64,000 bases of DNA. Origin: Candidatus Freyarchaeota archaeon (GTDB lineage: Archaea > Asgardarchaeota > Jordiarchaeia > Jordiarchaeales > Jordiarchaeaceae). Below, in pieces: positions 26,411 through 35,676 of the stretch; within the stretch, counting starts at the first letter, position 1; the number at the start of each line of letters is the position of its first letter. Position numbers and translations under genes: made by a program. The notes beneath the pieces are model-generated. The model did no database searches and was not told the origin of the DNA. It worked only from the letters and a program-made list of their open reading frames with translations. Location: assembly GCA_030587365.1 (NCBI GenBank), contig JAUQZE010000035.1, positions 3,549 to 67,548 of the forward strand. Direction: 5' to 3'.

Positions 26411-26678
26411 TTTCTCTTCTCCAGAACATTTCTGCTTTCGAATTAAGTGGCGAATCGCATATTTATAGTCAATTAATACCCTAGTATATCTAGGAGACAT
26501 ATTGAAGTATTATTCAATTATTAATAACTCAAACGAGCAACCTTACCGGCTTCTGAGATTGAATCTGGTTTCGGATTCGTCTAAGATTCGAGATTGACGG
26601 AAAGGAAAGAGTGAGGGGGAGAAATGAGAAATTTGGCATAGCCTTACTTGCAATCAATTAGAAATGCCCCCGCTGTTT

Positions 26679-26900
26679 TCATATTATTTCTTCTGGTTTT
26701 AACTCGTCTAAAAATTCTTCAAGCTTCTTCGCGCTTGTGAAAACCTTTATCATGTCCCATTCTTCAATTCGGACAATAGCCTGTCCAGACTTTACGGTTA
26801 CGTAAACTCCCCCACACTTCTGATCGTGGTTTAAATACACCATGTCTTCAGAGTTTCTACTACGCCAATACCTCTTCCTTCTCAGAACCTTTCTAAACAT
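26679..26900 (-). CDS. Small protein, unknown
   Basis: 73 residues. A basic N-terminus (MFRKVLRRKRYWRSRN) precedes a compact strand-helix region, with GGVYVTVKSGQAIVRIEEWD and then a C-terminal amphipathic helix ending KLEEFLDELKPEEII. The ATG at 26898-26900 has GGTGAGGTG three to four bases upstream. A GTG two codons earlier lies within that site. It looks like a genuine small archaeal gene. The function is unknown. Confidence 0.5.
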   Translation of the reverse strand: MFRKVLRRKRYWRSRNSEDMVYLNHDQKCGGVYVTVKSGQAIVRIEEWDMIKVFTSAKKLEEFLDELKPEEII

Positions 26901-27362
26901 ACACACCTCACCAACCGACTTTTCACGGTGATTATATTTTTGTGTTGAAGTGCCTTATTAGTATTCCTTTGTTAAAAAATTAAATCTGAATAAAAGGAAA
27001 TTGCTGAAAACGTAAATATTAATTAAAATTTTTGGTTTTTTTCAAATGTAGGTAAATAAAAAATTATTAGAAATCAAATTTTACTTAGACAAACATCTAA
27101 ACAAAAATTTCAGTAAAAATTTCAGGGCGCCACCGATACAAACTAAAAAAACAATACTTTAAATAAAAAAACAAAAACGATATTTCACTATCAACGCATT
27201 AAATCAATTTCTGTTAACAATTAGAAGTATAACATCTTTTTATAAAAAAAACGAATATAACTCATCATGTTTCAAAAAAGTCAAATACATTTAACAAGCA
27301 GCACAAGCAACATACCCTAAAGCAATAAAATAAAAATAAAGATTAAAAAAAGAGGGGAAATG
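26901..27362. other. AT-rich intergenic region
   Basis: About 460 bp, strongly AT-rich with many A- and T-runs. No gene seen. It separates the small ORF from the 3' end of the acyl-CoA synthetase. Confidence 0.3.
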
Positions 27363-29069
27363 CTAGGCAGGCTTTGTTTTCTGTGTTTCTCGCTCTCTCA
27401 GCACCCTTCTCAGAGTCTTACCAACCAAGCTCTTAGGAAGAGCATCCACAAACTCTATGTATCTCGGATACTTGTAAGCCGCCATGTGCTCCCGGCACCA
27501 GTACAAAAAGTCTTCCTCCCTGACCTTACCCTTAAAATCGGGCTTCAAGACAATAAACACCTTAATATTCTCACCCGCCTCAGGGTCAGGGACACCAATC
27601 ACCGTAGCATCCATAACTGCCTCATGCTCGAACAAAGTCTCCTCAATCTCCCTGGGATAAACACTGTGCCCCTTATACTTGATTATGTCCTTGGTACGAT
27701 CCACAATGTAGAAGTAGCCCTTTGCATCCATTCGCGCAAGGTCGCCGGTCTTCAACCACCTCATACCGCCGGCCTTAAAGAACACTTTCGCAGTCTCCTC
27801 GGGCTTCTTCCAGTAACCCTTCATAACCTGAGGACCGTTGATCACCAGCTCACCCAGCTCACCCACAGGCAAAAACTCGTTAGTCTCAGGATCCACGATA
27901 CCCGCCAGAGTGTTCGGAACCGGGGGACCAACAGAACCAAACTCCCCACCGAAAATCTGAGCACAACGAGTATGAGTAACTGGACTAGCCTCGGTCAAAC
28001 CATAACCCTCACTGAGAGGATTACCCGACAACTGCTGCCACTGTTTACCAAGCTCTACTGGAGTGGGAGCTGCACCCATATTAAGATACTTCAAACAGGA
28101 GAAATCAACACCACGAGACTTGGGATGATTCAGTAAAAAGATCAGGATAGCGGGAACCGCAATTAAAGTGTTCGGCTTAAAGCTCTGAATAGCATCAAGG
28201 ATTGGAACAGGATCAAACTGAGTAAAACAAATAGCGATAGTATTCAGCAAAGCACTGGTGGCGATCTCGCAGGTCTGACCATAAATATGATACCACGGTA
28301 ACACCGAAATCGACCTCGTTCTATCAAGGCCCAACATTTTGTTCAAGGTTTCTGTAATAGGCTTCACCTGATAAGCATTCGCAATAACGTTGTAATGTGT
28401 AAGCATTGCACCCTTAGGCAGGCCGGTTGTGCCTCCCGTATACTGGAGCACCGCTACGTCCTCTTTGGGTTTTATCTTTACCTTCGGCGGGTTGGGAGGG
28501 GTTCTCTCTATTAGCTCGTCGTAGTTCAATATTTTGTCCAAGTCTTCTTTTTCTAGGTTGAGTTTCCCTCCCCCGATGTTGGCTACGATGATGTTTTTAA
28601 GCCTTGTTTCACCCTTAATCTGCTTCACGTTGTTGTAGAAAAGATCCATTGTTATTATGGTTTCTGCTCCACTGTCCTTCAACTGGTAGGCAACCTCACG
28701 GGGCACAAACAGTGGACTGATGGCAGTAACCGTAGCCCCCGCTAATAGAATGCCAAAGTACGCAACCAGAAACTGGACGCTGTTGGGAAGGTAAATCGCC
28801 ACCACGTCACCCTTTCTCACTCCTAGGTAGTAGAGAGCTGTTGCTAATCTCTCAGCCCAGCCAAGAAGTTGTTTGCGGTTGTACTCTTTACCATAAAAAA
28901 TAAGGTTGACCTCTTCTCCGTACTTTTTCACACCTTCATTGAACATATCGGGTAAAGACTTGTTTTCGGGAATTTTTGCTTTCTTGGGATAACCCTCAGG
29001 ATAGTACTTCAACCAGATTTTCTTCCTAACATAGTCAGGCAACTTCACAGATTTTTTTACACCAACCAT
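27363..29069 (-). CDS. AMP-forming acyl-CoA synthetase (copy 1)
   Basis: 568 residues of the ANL superfamily. It activates a carboxylic acid through acyl-AMP to acyl-CoA. The P-loop-like motif is YTGGTTGLPKGAM (about 218-230). GYGLTEASP and TGDLARMDAKGYFYIVDR follow, with the hinge RTKDIIKYKGHSV and the catalytic Lys in SLVGKTLRRVLR. Size and motifs match medium/long-chain fatty-acid CoA ligases. I choose the ATG at 29067-29069 because GGGTGG precedes it by eight bases and the same start fits the paralogue at 54784-56526. A GTG four codons upstream is also open. The two copies are roughly 70 percent alike over long stretches and share an upstream promoter block. Confidence 0.92.
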   Translation of the reverse strand: MVGVKKSVKLPDYVRKKIWLKYYPEGYPKKAKIPENKSLPDMFNEGVKKYGEEVNLIFYGKEYNRKQLLGWAERLATALYYLGVRKGDVVAIYLPNSVQFLVAYFGILLAGATVTAISPLFVPREVAYQLKDSGAETIITMDLFYNNVKQIKGETRLKNIIVANIGGGKLNLEKEDLDKILNYDELIERTPPNPPKVKIKPKEDVAVLQYTGGTTGLPKGAMLTHYNVIANAYQVKPITETLNKMLGLDRTRSISVLPWYHIYGQTCEIATSALLNTIAICFTQFDPVPILDAIQSFKPNTLIAVPAILIFLLNHPKSRGVDFSCLKYLNMGAAPTPVELGKQWQQLSGNPLSEGYGLTEASPVTHTRCAQIFGGEFGSVGPPVPNTLAGIVDPETNEFLPVGELGELVINGPQVMKGYWKKPEETAKVFFKAGGMRWLKTGDLARMDAKGYFYIVDRTKDIIKYKGHSVYPREIEETLFEHEAVMDATVIGVPDPEAGENIKVFIVLKPDFKGKVREEDFLYWCREHMAAYKYPRYIEFVDALPKSLVGKTLRRVLRERETQKTKPA

Positions 29070-29114
29070 GTGAAAATCCACCCTAAAGTTGTACTTTTAA
29101 GTTAAAGCTTGGTT

Positions 29115-29178
29115 TACGAATTTATAAATACTATTGTCTGCTGCTGCACGATTATTTCTTTTTCCTTTTGGTAGGCTT
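29115..29178 (-). promoter_or_regulatory. Conserved promoter block of acyl-CoA synthetase copy 1
   Basis: On the minus strand this block reads AAGCCTACCAAAA, A-rich sequence, AATAAT, then a TATA box TTTATAAATT at 29119-29128. The block at 54675-54738 upstream of the second synthetase has the same order. In both copies the TATA box ends about 50 bases before the ATG I chose. The promoter was therefore duplicated with the gene and has been kept. Confidence 0.65.
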
Positions 29179-29500
29179 TCCTCCCCTGCTCGGTCTCCGG
29201 GTTTTCCGAAGCAGTTTAGCAGGCACAAAACCACCCTTTTTATAAGAGTTTGGTTTAATTTTCTTCTTTATTGAAGTTTGTTGGAAAGCCCGTTTAGTAT
29301 TTGTTTATGGTTATTTAGGTTGCTTGGTTCTTACTAGAAATCACTATTAAAATTTTGATTATTATAAAAATGCATTTAATATATTTTTTGGTTTTTGTGA
29401 CGAGGTTCTTTTATAGGAGGTGCTTTTGGATAAATGCTAAAATAGCTTGATGAGTTATTTATATTAGTTATTGGCTTCGCTTTTTGTTGGGGGTGACTGT

Positions 29501-30538
29501 TTGTTGTCTTGTAAAATGGTGGATCAGGGATTCTCCAAGGGTAGGTGTTTGACTCAGACTTCTGAAGGGTTGAAACCCGCCTGCATGGCTACTCTTAAGA
29601 AATCCGGGGAAGTTTGGAGTAGGGTTATTGAATCTGCGCATCTTTCGCGTCCTGAGGATTATTTTTCGATTTATCAGAGTGGCTGCAACCATGCCTGTCT
29701 TAAGTGCCATTCTTGGGAATTCAGCCAGATTCTTTCTGGACATTGGATGTCCACTGATGAAATAGCGGAGATGTGCGTGGATTATGAAAGAAGCGTCACA
29801 GTTGAGGAGCCGCGTGAAAGAGCTCTCATGTCCACAGCTACTGATCTTTGCCGCCATTGTGGTTCGTGTGTCCTTGCTGGTAGGAGAAGTAAGCACTGTC
29901 CTCGTAAACTCGATCCAGAACAAGTTGTTTTGAGTCCTCAGGGATGGGGCCCAGCTAGAAACATTGTGTCTTTTACTGGTGGCGACGTGGTGTGCTGCTC
30001 TGAATTCTACGCTGAGGCGACAAGAAAAATTAAGGAGAGGTGTGAAAACATTTTTGTTCTTATTGAGACTAATGGTTACGGCTTGACCCCTAAAAACATG
30101 GACTCTCTCAGGGAAGCAGGTGTAGACTCCTTCTGGTTAGATATCAAAGCTTATGATGAGAAGATTTACCGCAGGCTTTGTGGAACCACTAACAAGTGGA
30201 TTCTTAAACTTCCTCAGGAGTTGATTAACCGAGATTTTGTTCTTGAGGTTTTAACTCTTTATATCCCCGGATGGGTGGAATGCGATCAAATACTGAAAAT
30301 CGCTGAAATCGTCAGGGATGCAGACCCCAGAATTCCCTTCATTATACTCGCCTTTTTCCCCCAGTACAAAATGGTTGACGTTCGCCCACCCACGCTTAGG
30401 GAAATGGTAGAAAGCTACTCTAAGGTGAGGTCTATCGGTTTAAAGACGGTGAAACTGGGTAATATGGGTGTCTTTGCAAAAACCAACCAAGACGTAGAAA
30501 CCCTATATAATATAGTGGGTGAGGAGGGTGTAGGTTAA
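29501..30538 (+). CDS. Radical SAM protein with extra cysteine cluster, activase-like
   Basis: About 345 residues. The radical SAM motif CNHACLKC gives the CX3CX2C set that holds the SAM-binding 4Fe-4S cluster. TGGD and IETNGYGL match the SAM-contact segments of PflA-type glycyl-radical activases, followed by the DIKAYDEKIYRRLCG stretch. Fifty residues after the first motif lies CRHCGSCVLAGRRSKHCP (CX2CX2CX9CP), which could hold an auxiliary cluster. More cysteines crowd the N-terminus. I choose the TTG at 29501 since GGGGGTGA precedes it; a TTG at 29471 is also open. No glycyl-radical enzyme is in the window, so the target is unknown. Malic enzyme follows 99 bp downstream. Confidence 0.82.
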   Translation: MLSCKMVDQGFSKGRCLTQTSEGLKPACMATLKKSGEVWSRVIESAHLSRPEDYFSIYQSGCNHACLKCHSWEFSQILSGHWMSTDEIAEMCVDYERSVTVEEPRERALMSTATDLCRHCGSCVLAGRRSKHCPRKLDPEQVVLSPQGWGPARNIVSFTGGDVVCCSEFYAEATRKIKERCENIFVLIETNGYGLTPKNMDSLREAGVDSFWLDIKAYDEKIYRRLCGTTNKWILKLPQELINRDFVLEVLTLYIPGWVECDQILKIAEIVRDADPRIPFIILAFFPQYKMVDVRPPTLREMVESYSKVRSIGLKTVKLGNMGVFAKTNQDVETLYNIVGEEGVG

Positions 30539-30637
30539 AAAATTCTAATAAAACCTTCATGTTCCTGTCTCGCGTTTTTCCCGTTTCCGATATCCAGATA
30601 TTTACTCGCTTTTAATTATTGTACAGGAGGTATCTTT

Positions 30638-31903
30638 TTGTCCTTAGTAGAAATGGCTCTTGATTATCATAGAAATAATCCCCCTGGCAACGGTAAATTA
30701 GAAGTCGTCGCAAAAACGCCGGTGAGAAACCTACAGGATCTGGCTCTCGCTTATACTCCCGGAGTCGCCGAACCAGCTAGGGCGATAAGTAAAGACTTAT
30801 CCAAGATTTACGATTACACAGTTAAGGGGAACCTCGTGGCGGTTGTTTCCGACGGTACATCAGTTTTAGGATTGGGAAACATTGGGCCTTATGCGGCTGT
30901 GCCTGTGATGGAAGGAAAAGCAATACTGTTAAAGATGCTTGCGGGTGTGGACGCCTTTCCCATCTGTTTAGCAACAAGTGATCCGGGAGAAGTGGTTGAA
31001 TCAGTTAAAGCTATTGCGCCCATCTTTGGCGGAATAAATCTTGAAGACATTGGAGCACCCTCATGCTTTGAGGTGGAATCACGTTTGAAAAAAGAGCTGG
31101 ATATTCCTGTCCTTCATGATGACCAGCATGGAACCGCAGTAGTGGTTTTGGCGGGCTTAATAAATGCTCTAAAGGTTGTGGGCAAAAAACTGGAGGAAGT
31201 TCATGTCGTGATTAATGGAGCCGGCGCAGCGGGTCTAGCGGTATCAAAGTTTCTATTGAAAGCCGGAGTGAAAGATTTGAGTCTGTGCGACAGTCAGGGA
31301 GCGATATATGAGGGTAGAACCCATAACATGAATCCCTACAAGGAAGAAATCGCACGCGTCACGAATAAAAAGAAAATAGAGGGAAAACTATCAGACCTGA
31401 TAAAAGACGCTGATGTATTTATCGGACTCTCTGTCGCAGGAGTCGTTACTCGGCAAATGGTGGAGTCGATGGCAGACGACCCGATTGTTTTCGCAATGGC
31501 TAACCCCGTGCCTGAGATAATGCCCGACGAGGCTTTAGAGGCTGGTGCAAAAGTTGTGGCTACTGGTAGATCAGATTTCCCGAATCAAGTAAATAACGTT
31601 CTGGGATTTCCTGGAATTTTTAGAGGAGCACTCAATGTGCGGTCTTCGGAAATAAATGAAGAAATGAAAATAGCCGCAGCCCACGCCATAGCATCAATTG
31701 TTCCAGAGGAGAAACTTTCTGAAAAAAATATAATCACAAGCCCCTTGAACCCGCGAGTTATGCCCGAGGAAGCTGCGGCAGTAGCCGAAGCCGCCATGAA
31801 AAGCGGAGTGGCGAGAATAAAACTAAAACCCAGAGAAGTAGCAGAGCACACCCGAAAACTCGTCAATCTACAGAAGAAAAGAACCCCCAAACTATTTCCC
31901 TAA
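30638..31903 (+). CDS. NAD(P)-dependent malic enzyme (oxaloacetate-decarboxylating)
   Basis: 421 residues. It decarboxylates malate to pyruvate with NAD(P) and divalent metal. The Tyr segment AYTPGVAEP, the SDGTSVLGLGNIGPYA block, the metal-binding stretch HDDQHGTAVV, and the Rossmann motif INGAGAAGLAV are all in place, as is ANPVPEIMPDEA. Length fits the short bacterial/archaeal form without a phosphotransacetylase tail. The start is TTG at 30638 with GGAGG seven bases upstream. With PEP carboxylase elsewhere in the window it could close a pyruvate-PEP-oxaloacetate-malate cycle. Confidence 0.93.
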   Translation: MSLVEMALDYHRNNPPGNGKLEVVAKTPVRNLQDLALAYTPGVAEPARAISKDLSKIYDYTVKGNLVAVVSDGTSVLGLGNIGPYAAVPVMEGKAILLKMLAGVDAFPICLATSDPGEVVESVKAIAPIFGGINLEDIGAPSCFEVESRLKKELDIPVLHDDQHGTAVVVLAGLINALKVVGKKLEEVHVVINGAGAAGLAVSKFLLKAGVKDLSLCDSQGAIYEGRTHNMNPYKEEIARVTNKKKIEGKLSDLIKDADVFIGLSVAGVVTRQMVESMADDPIVFAMANPVPEIMPDEALEAGAKVVATGRSDFPNQVNNVLGFPGIFRGALNVRSSEINEEMKIAAAHAIASIVPEEKLSEKNIITSPLNPRVMPEEAAAVAEAAMKSGVARIKLKPREVAEHTRKLVNLQKKRTPKLFP

Positions 31904-32124
31904 CCATTGTAAATTGCTTAACAGTATTTCATTATTCACTCAGGTATTCTTTAATCAATTTTTCTGGCATAGATGTCATAGAACTCCAAGTTCTTGGTCT
32001 GTGAATAGGAAATTCATAAAAGGGCTTAACTCGACATGGGCTCGGTACTGAGGCTTCTTTCCAAGTCATAGATTTTCTTAAAAATTAAAAAAAGGAGTGA
32101 TTTTTGAGTACTCATTTTTCCGTT

Positions 32125-32289
32125 TTAATCTTCCAGAGGCTCAAACATGTCCTTTGGTACTCCACAAACTGGGCAAACCCAGTCGTCCGGAAGGTCTTCA
32201 AAGGCTGTTCCTGGTGATATGCCTCCATCCGGGTCTCCTACATCGGGATCATAAATATATCCACAGGATGTGCATCGCCATTTCTGCAT
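32125..32289 (-). CDS. Rubredoxin
   Basis: 54 residues from the ATG at 32287-32289, typical rubredoxin length. The two iron-binding knuckles are CTSCGYIYDP and CPVCGVPKDMF, with the GDPDGGISPGTAFEDLP and WVCP segments between. It is a one-electron carrier with a single Fe(Cys)4 site, used with oxygen or superoxide detoxification or other redox enzymes. AAGGAGG lies seven bases upstream. A TTG six codons earlier is open but would overlap that site. It is monocistronic. Confidence 0.95.
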   Translation of the reverse strand: MQKWRCTSCGYIYDPDVGDPDGGISPGTAFEDLPDDWVCPVCGVPKDMFEPLED

Positions 32290-32429
32290 CCCTTTTTCCT
32301 CCTTCAATTTTAGGGATTCGGTTCTCTTTTAAATTCCTCAAATTTCTTTATATAATTTATCGTTAATCCCTTCCTATTTTCAATGGGCCACTTTTTACGA
32401 GAAGTGAGTTATGTGTTTGTGGTTTTGTT

Positions 32430-33761
32430 TTAATTTGTTAGTCTCATAAATATTGCGTTGCATCCTTTTTCTTTGGCTATCAATTCGTTTTCAATGCGTT
32501 TTTGGATATCCATGCCATCAGCAAGAACGTTTGCGTCTGGCTTGGTAACATCAAGAAGAACAATTGATATTGCTGTGAGATCAGAGCATTTTCTCACGAT
32601 TCGCACATCTTTATACTTGGATTGGAGATAGTCGCCCACTTCTTCTATTGTACAGTCTCCTACAACAACTATCGGCTCTTGCAAGTTTTCTAAATCTCTC
32701 TTTGAAAACCCTTTTCCGGCCACTACGCTGAAGTTACCCTGGCCATTTGCATCAAAGAGGAACATATCTAGCATGGATTCTACTTGTCCGAGACAGCCTT
32801 CTCTACAGGCCATTTCTTTGCCGGCGATTATTTTAATATTAAGTTCAGGGGGATAGACTCTTTCCTTTGTGTATGGTACTCTTTCTTTAAATTTGTGAAT
32901 ATCTCCTATAATTTCTATCTCGTCCAGATTTCCGCATCCAAGGCCCATATTAGTTGCTATTGTTAGATGCTTGATTTCATTTCGATCGTATCCCAATACT
33001 TTTGCCCCAACGGTATCCACAGCAACGACATCCTTGCCTCCAATTAGGATGCCATATTTTTTTACCAACTCTTTGTTGCGTTTGGGTGCGCATGGTCCTT
33101 CTCCGACCGCGTATTCTCCATCAATTATTGTAAAATCCGGTTTTATGATTTTCAGCATACTTGCTAATTTGGCATGCAATCCATAGTGGTGCTCTATTTG
33201 CTTTGATGCATCGCTTATTAGTCCGTGCTGGTTCTTAACACCAAGTGTAACATGCGTCATATCGTGTGTTTTAAGCTTTGGTACACTGATGTAAGTGTTA
33301 TTTTTTTTCTCTTTAACCAGATCGTTAATTACAAGTTCTGGAAATTCCAAATCGTACTGCTGTTCGCCGGTATTCACAGTAATTGGAATTTGCTTTACTT
33401 CATCCAAAAATATGCATTCTCCACCTGCAGATTCTACAGCCAAAGTCATTCCGCTTGCCATAAACGCGTTTCTGCTGAAATCCGCCTGTGTGCAATTTTC
33501 AATAACGAATATTTTACTACAACCCCCATCTCTCAACAATTCTATCAAAGAGGTCATTATCTCTGGATTAGTATAGGCATGAAAAACGCTACTCGTGATA
33601 TTCGGTTTAAGATAGATTTTACCCTTCAACTTTTTTACAATATTTTCGATTCCGCCGAAATAATCAATTATCTCTTTTATCGCACTTTTGTAGTCTTTTT
33701 TATTAATAGTCGAAATTACAACTCGGGGTTTTGTTTTACTAATGCCCTTTTTTGTAGTCAT
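32430..33761 (-). CDS. DUF362-domain protein
   Basis: About 443 residues. The DUF362 core spans 45-270: YLKPNITSS, SVPKLKTHDMTHVTLGVKNQHGL, DGEYAVGEGPCAPKR and GGKDVVAVDTVGAKVLGYD. Many DUF362 proteins carry ferredoxin clusters. Here only scattered cysteines are present, including CREGCLGQ near residue 325 and two late ones. The biochemical role of the family is not settled. A C-terminal domain of 110 residues (GKGFSKRDLENLQEP, VVVGDCTIEEVGDYL) looks like a separate alpha/beta unit. The ATG at 33759-33761 follows GTGAG. No operon partner. Confidence 0.82.
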   Translation of the reverse strand: MTTKKGISKTKPRVVISTINKKDYKSAIKEIIDYFGGIENIVKKLKGKIYLKPNITSSVFHAYTNPEIMTSLIELLRDGGCSKIFVIENCTQADFSRNAFMASGMTLAVESAGGECIFLDEVKQIPITVNTGEQQYDLEFPELVINDLVKEKKNNTYISVPKLKTHDMTHVTLGVKNQHGLISDASKQIEHHYGLHAKLASMLKIIKPDFTIIDGEYAVGEGPCAPKRNKELVKKYGILIGGKDVVAVDTVGAKVLGYDRNEIKHLTIATNMGLGCGNLDEIEIIGDIHKFKERVPYTKERVYPPELNIKIIAGKEMACREGCLGQVESMLDMFLFDANGQGNFSVVAGKGFSKRDLENLQEPIVVVGDCTIEEVGDYLQSKYKDVRIVRKCSDLTAISIVLLDVTKPDANVLADGMDIQKRIENELIAKEKGCNAIFMRLTN

Positions 33762-34031
33762 CTTTCTCACACTACACTTTTTTCTTTATAACTTTCTTCT
33801 TTATAACTTTTTACACTATTTTTTGGCCATGAAATTGAGATATTCGCAATTTTTAATCTTCTTTTTTTAAATTTTTATAACTTTATTTACTAAAAATACA
33901 AAAAGTTAGCATTTTTTATATAAAGGAATTAGCGCATTAACAAAATATTTAATACCCTTAAAATGGATAACTTATTAGGGAGAAGTATTAGACCCGCATA
34001 CCTTTTATAAGATAATTTTTATTCTGAGGCT

Positions 34032-34394
34032 ATGGAAATGAATGAAAGCGTCCCAATAGATACAATGATAAAACTCATTGAGATCAATTTAGGGAAATGG
34101 AAACCCCTAGCGGTTGTCATCATCGACAAAACTTTTAAGATTTGGGGCTTGAAGGGGGAGTTTCCAGAAAAGGCTTTAAAACTATTTGAAAAATATACCC
34201 TTGACGAGATGAAACCCGGTGATAGTATACACAATGGGACCGCCTTCTTAATGAAGGTCACCGAAAAAACAGCAGTCATTGTAGAAATGAACGACGTAAA
34301 ATTATCGATACATGCCTCGGCTAATCTGAGGGGTAGAATAAACGCTCTATCGGACTTCTACAAACTTGAAAAATTCGTCATCAACCATAGCTAA
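34032..34394 (+). CDS. Roadblock-like domain protein, family shared with 53401-54595
   Basis: 120 residues, one domain: helix (TMIKLIEINLG), strands (KPLAVVIIDK, FKIWGLKG), helix, then FLMKVTEKTAVIV and a long final helix (NLRGRINALSDFYKLEKF). The order helix-strand-strand-helix-strands-helix is that of roadblock/LC7 and related profilin-like folds that bind small GTPases. The same sequence family occurs three more times at 53401-54595 (WKPxAV, IWGxKG, GDxIHN, FLMKVTEKT, NLRGRLNALSEFY). Family and fold are inferred from pattern and paralogy. The ATG at 34032 is supported by homology to its relatives. It stands alone. Confidence 0.65.
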   Translation: MEMNESVPIDTMIKLIEINLGKWKPLAVVIIDKTFKIWGLKGEFPEKALKLFEKYTLDEMKPGDSIHNGTAFLMKVTEKTAVIVEMNDVKLSIHASANLRGRINALSDFYKLEKFVINHS

Positions 34395-34541
34395 AAGTTA
34401 GAAAAATCGATTCTACGGCGTGAAAAATATTTTATTAGATGAACTCTAAAAGCTTGTATAAAAAAGATTTTATGTAAAAAAAGGGACTATTTTTCTATTT
34501 TTTGGAAACGGAAAAATCACTTTGAACTTCTATTCCGTCCT

Positions 34542-34736
34542 TTATTCTCTACTTTGATAGGATCTTTTCGGTCGACGTTTCTGGTAACATTCTCGACAGT
34601 AAACTGGTCTTACGCCGTCTGGTTTGAACGGAACTTGGGTTTCTTTCCCGCAGTCCGCGCAAGTGACTGTGAACATCTCTCGAGATGGGCGTTCATAGCT
34701 TCGTCCTCTTCTTTCTTGTCCACTATCTCTGCTCAT
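34542..34736 (-). CDS. CxxC-x17-CxxC zinc-ribbon protein
   Basis: 64 residues. The motif CADC, exactly 17 residues, then CREC, lies in the middle, with PVYCRECY at the second knuckle. This is the small CxxC-x17-CxxC family often found beside RNA helicases or as free zinc ribbons. Both ends are rich in Arg and Ser (RRGRSYERPSRE, KRRPKRSYQSRE), which suggests nucleic-acid binding. The ATG at 34734-34736 has AAGGAGG six bases upstream. Confidence 0.85.
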   Translation of the reverse strand: MSRDSGQERRGRSYERPSREMFTVTCADCGKETQVPFKPDGVRPVYCRECYQKRRPKRSYQSRE

Positions 34737-35265
34737 TTTAAGCCTCCTTGTCTATATTTGGAACTCTTTTTTAAAAAAAGAGCTACTGTTTCAAGTAAAA
34801 CACTATTAGTATATAAATTGATGCCTTTAGACCAACTTTATAGTGTCGATGTTAGGGGGTATAATTATGATTTCGTCCTAAAAAGATAATGGTTCCTGAA
34901 AAACCGCCCAATTTACAAAAAATAATTTCTGGCGGGGGTCCGAATTGCACATAACGTGCCACTATGCCAGACGTTTGATATGTTAAAAATCAGTATGATA
35001 TAATTTGCTGAATGATATTCAATTCATTAATTTATAAATTAAATTTTTATAGTTTATTTTTTTAGTAAGTATCAGGGGTAAAATTCTTAACCTAGCTATT
35101 TTAACTCAGTCATCCGTGTGGCGCTCGATAAATTAAATAATTGAAAAGGAAACTTTTTTTGTTGGAAATTTAAACAATTTATTTGTTTTTCACACATATT
35201 TATTAGTGTTTAATGTTTCTATTTTTCTTAAAGTTTGGAAAAAGGGATGAGAGGGTATAGATACC
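34737..35265. other. AT-rich intergenic region
   Basis: 529 bp with no supported gene. A short inverted repeat (GCAC-ATAAC-GTGC) lies near 34946-34959. T-runs and TATA-like sequences upstream of 35266 probably form that gene's promoter. Confidence 0.3.
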
Positions 35266-35529
35266 ATGATGGACAAAACGATTCAAACCATTTGTTCTTT
35301 AAAAAATGATGCTTGTGAAAAAATTCAAGTAGTAATTGATCTCGAGAACAACACCATAACTATTAATCCTGAGAAATGCCTTGAGTGCCCATTTTTAGAA
35401 GAAAGGATAAGAAAATCGATAATAGTACTTCCCGGTTCTCCTACGATTGAGCTATACAAGAAAACGCCCACATTTATGATAGACTTCGATTTACAACTTC
35501 CCAAAAGAACCATAGAAACAAAACAATAG
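35266..35529 (+). CDS. Small cysteine-containing protein, unknown
   Basis: 87 residues. Five cysteines: CSLKNDAC near the start and KCLECPFLEER in the middle. The pattern CxxC preceded by CxxxxxC might bind one metal, but the spacing is not a standard ribbon. The rest is strand-rich (VVIDLENNTITI, SIIVLPGSPTIELYK). The ATG at 35266 follows GAGGG loosely; a second ATG follows immediately. No family recognised. Confidence 0.5.
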   Translation: MMDKTIQTICSLKNDACEKIQVVIDLENNTITINPEKCLECPFLEERIRKSIIVLPGSPTIELYKKTPTFMIDFDLQLPKRTIETKQ

Positions 35530-35676
35530 CTCATAAAATATCAAGAAAAATCGTCTAAATAAAGCGTCTTCAATATTCGAAACGCGAAAACTTTAGAACT
35601 TAACTTTGACTTTCTGCCAACACATTCTTTGGGAGTTGGTGCTAGGATAGTTTCATAAGTTTAATGATTTGTAATA

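Noticed and set aside
27360..28136. 258-codon plus-strand open frame opposite the acyl-CoA synthetase
   Set aside because: It lies wholly antisense to a well-supported enzyme. Similar antisense openness occurs opposite the second synthetase, so it reflects codon bias.
29152..29226. 24-codon, very basic minus-strand ORF (GTG start)
   Set aside because: The matching region upstream of the other synthetase keeps the DNA block but not the reading frame, so it is better explained as a conserved promoter region.
33225..33791. 188-codon plus-strand frame opposite the DUF362 gene
   Set aside because: Antisense shadow rich in Phe, Tyr and Cys with no domain pattern.
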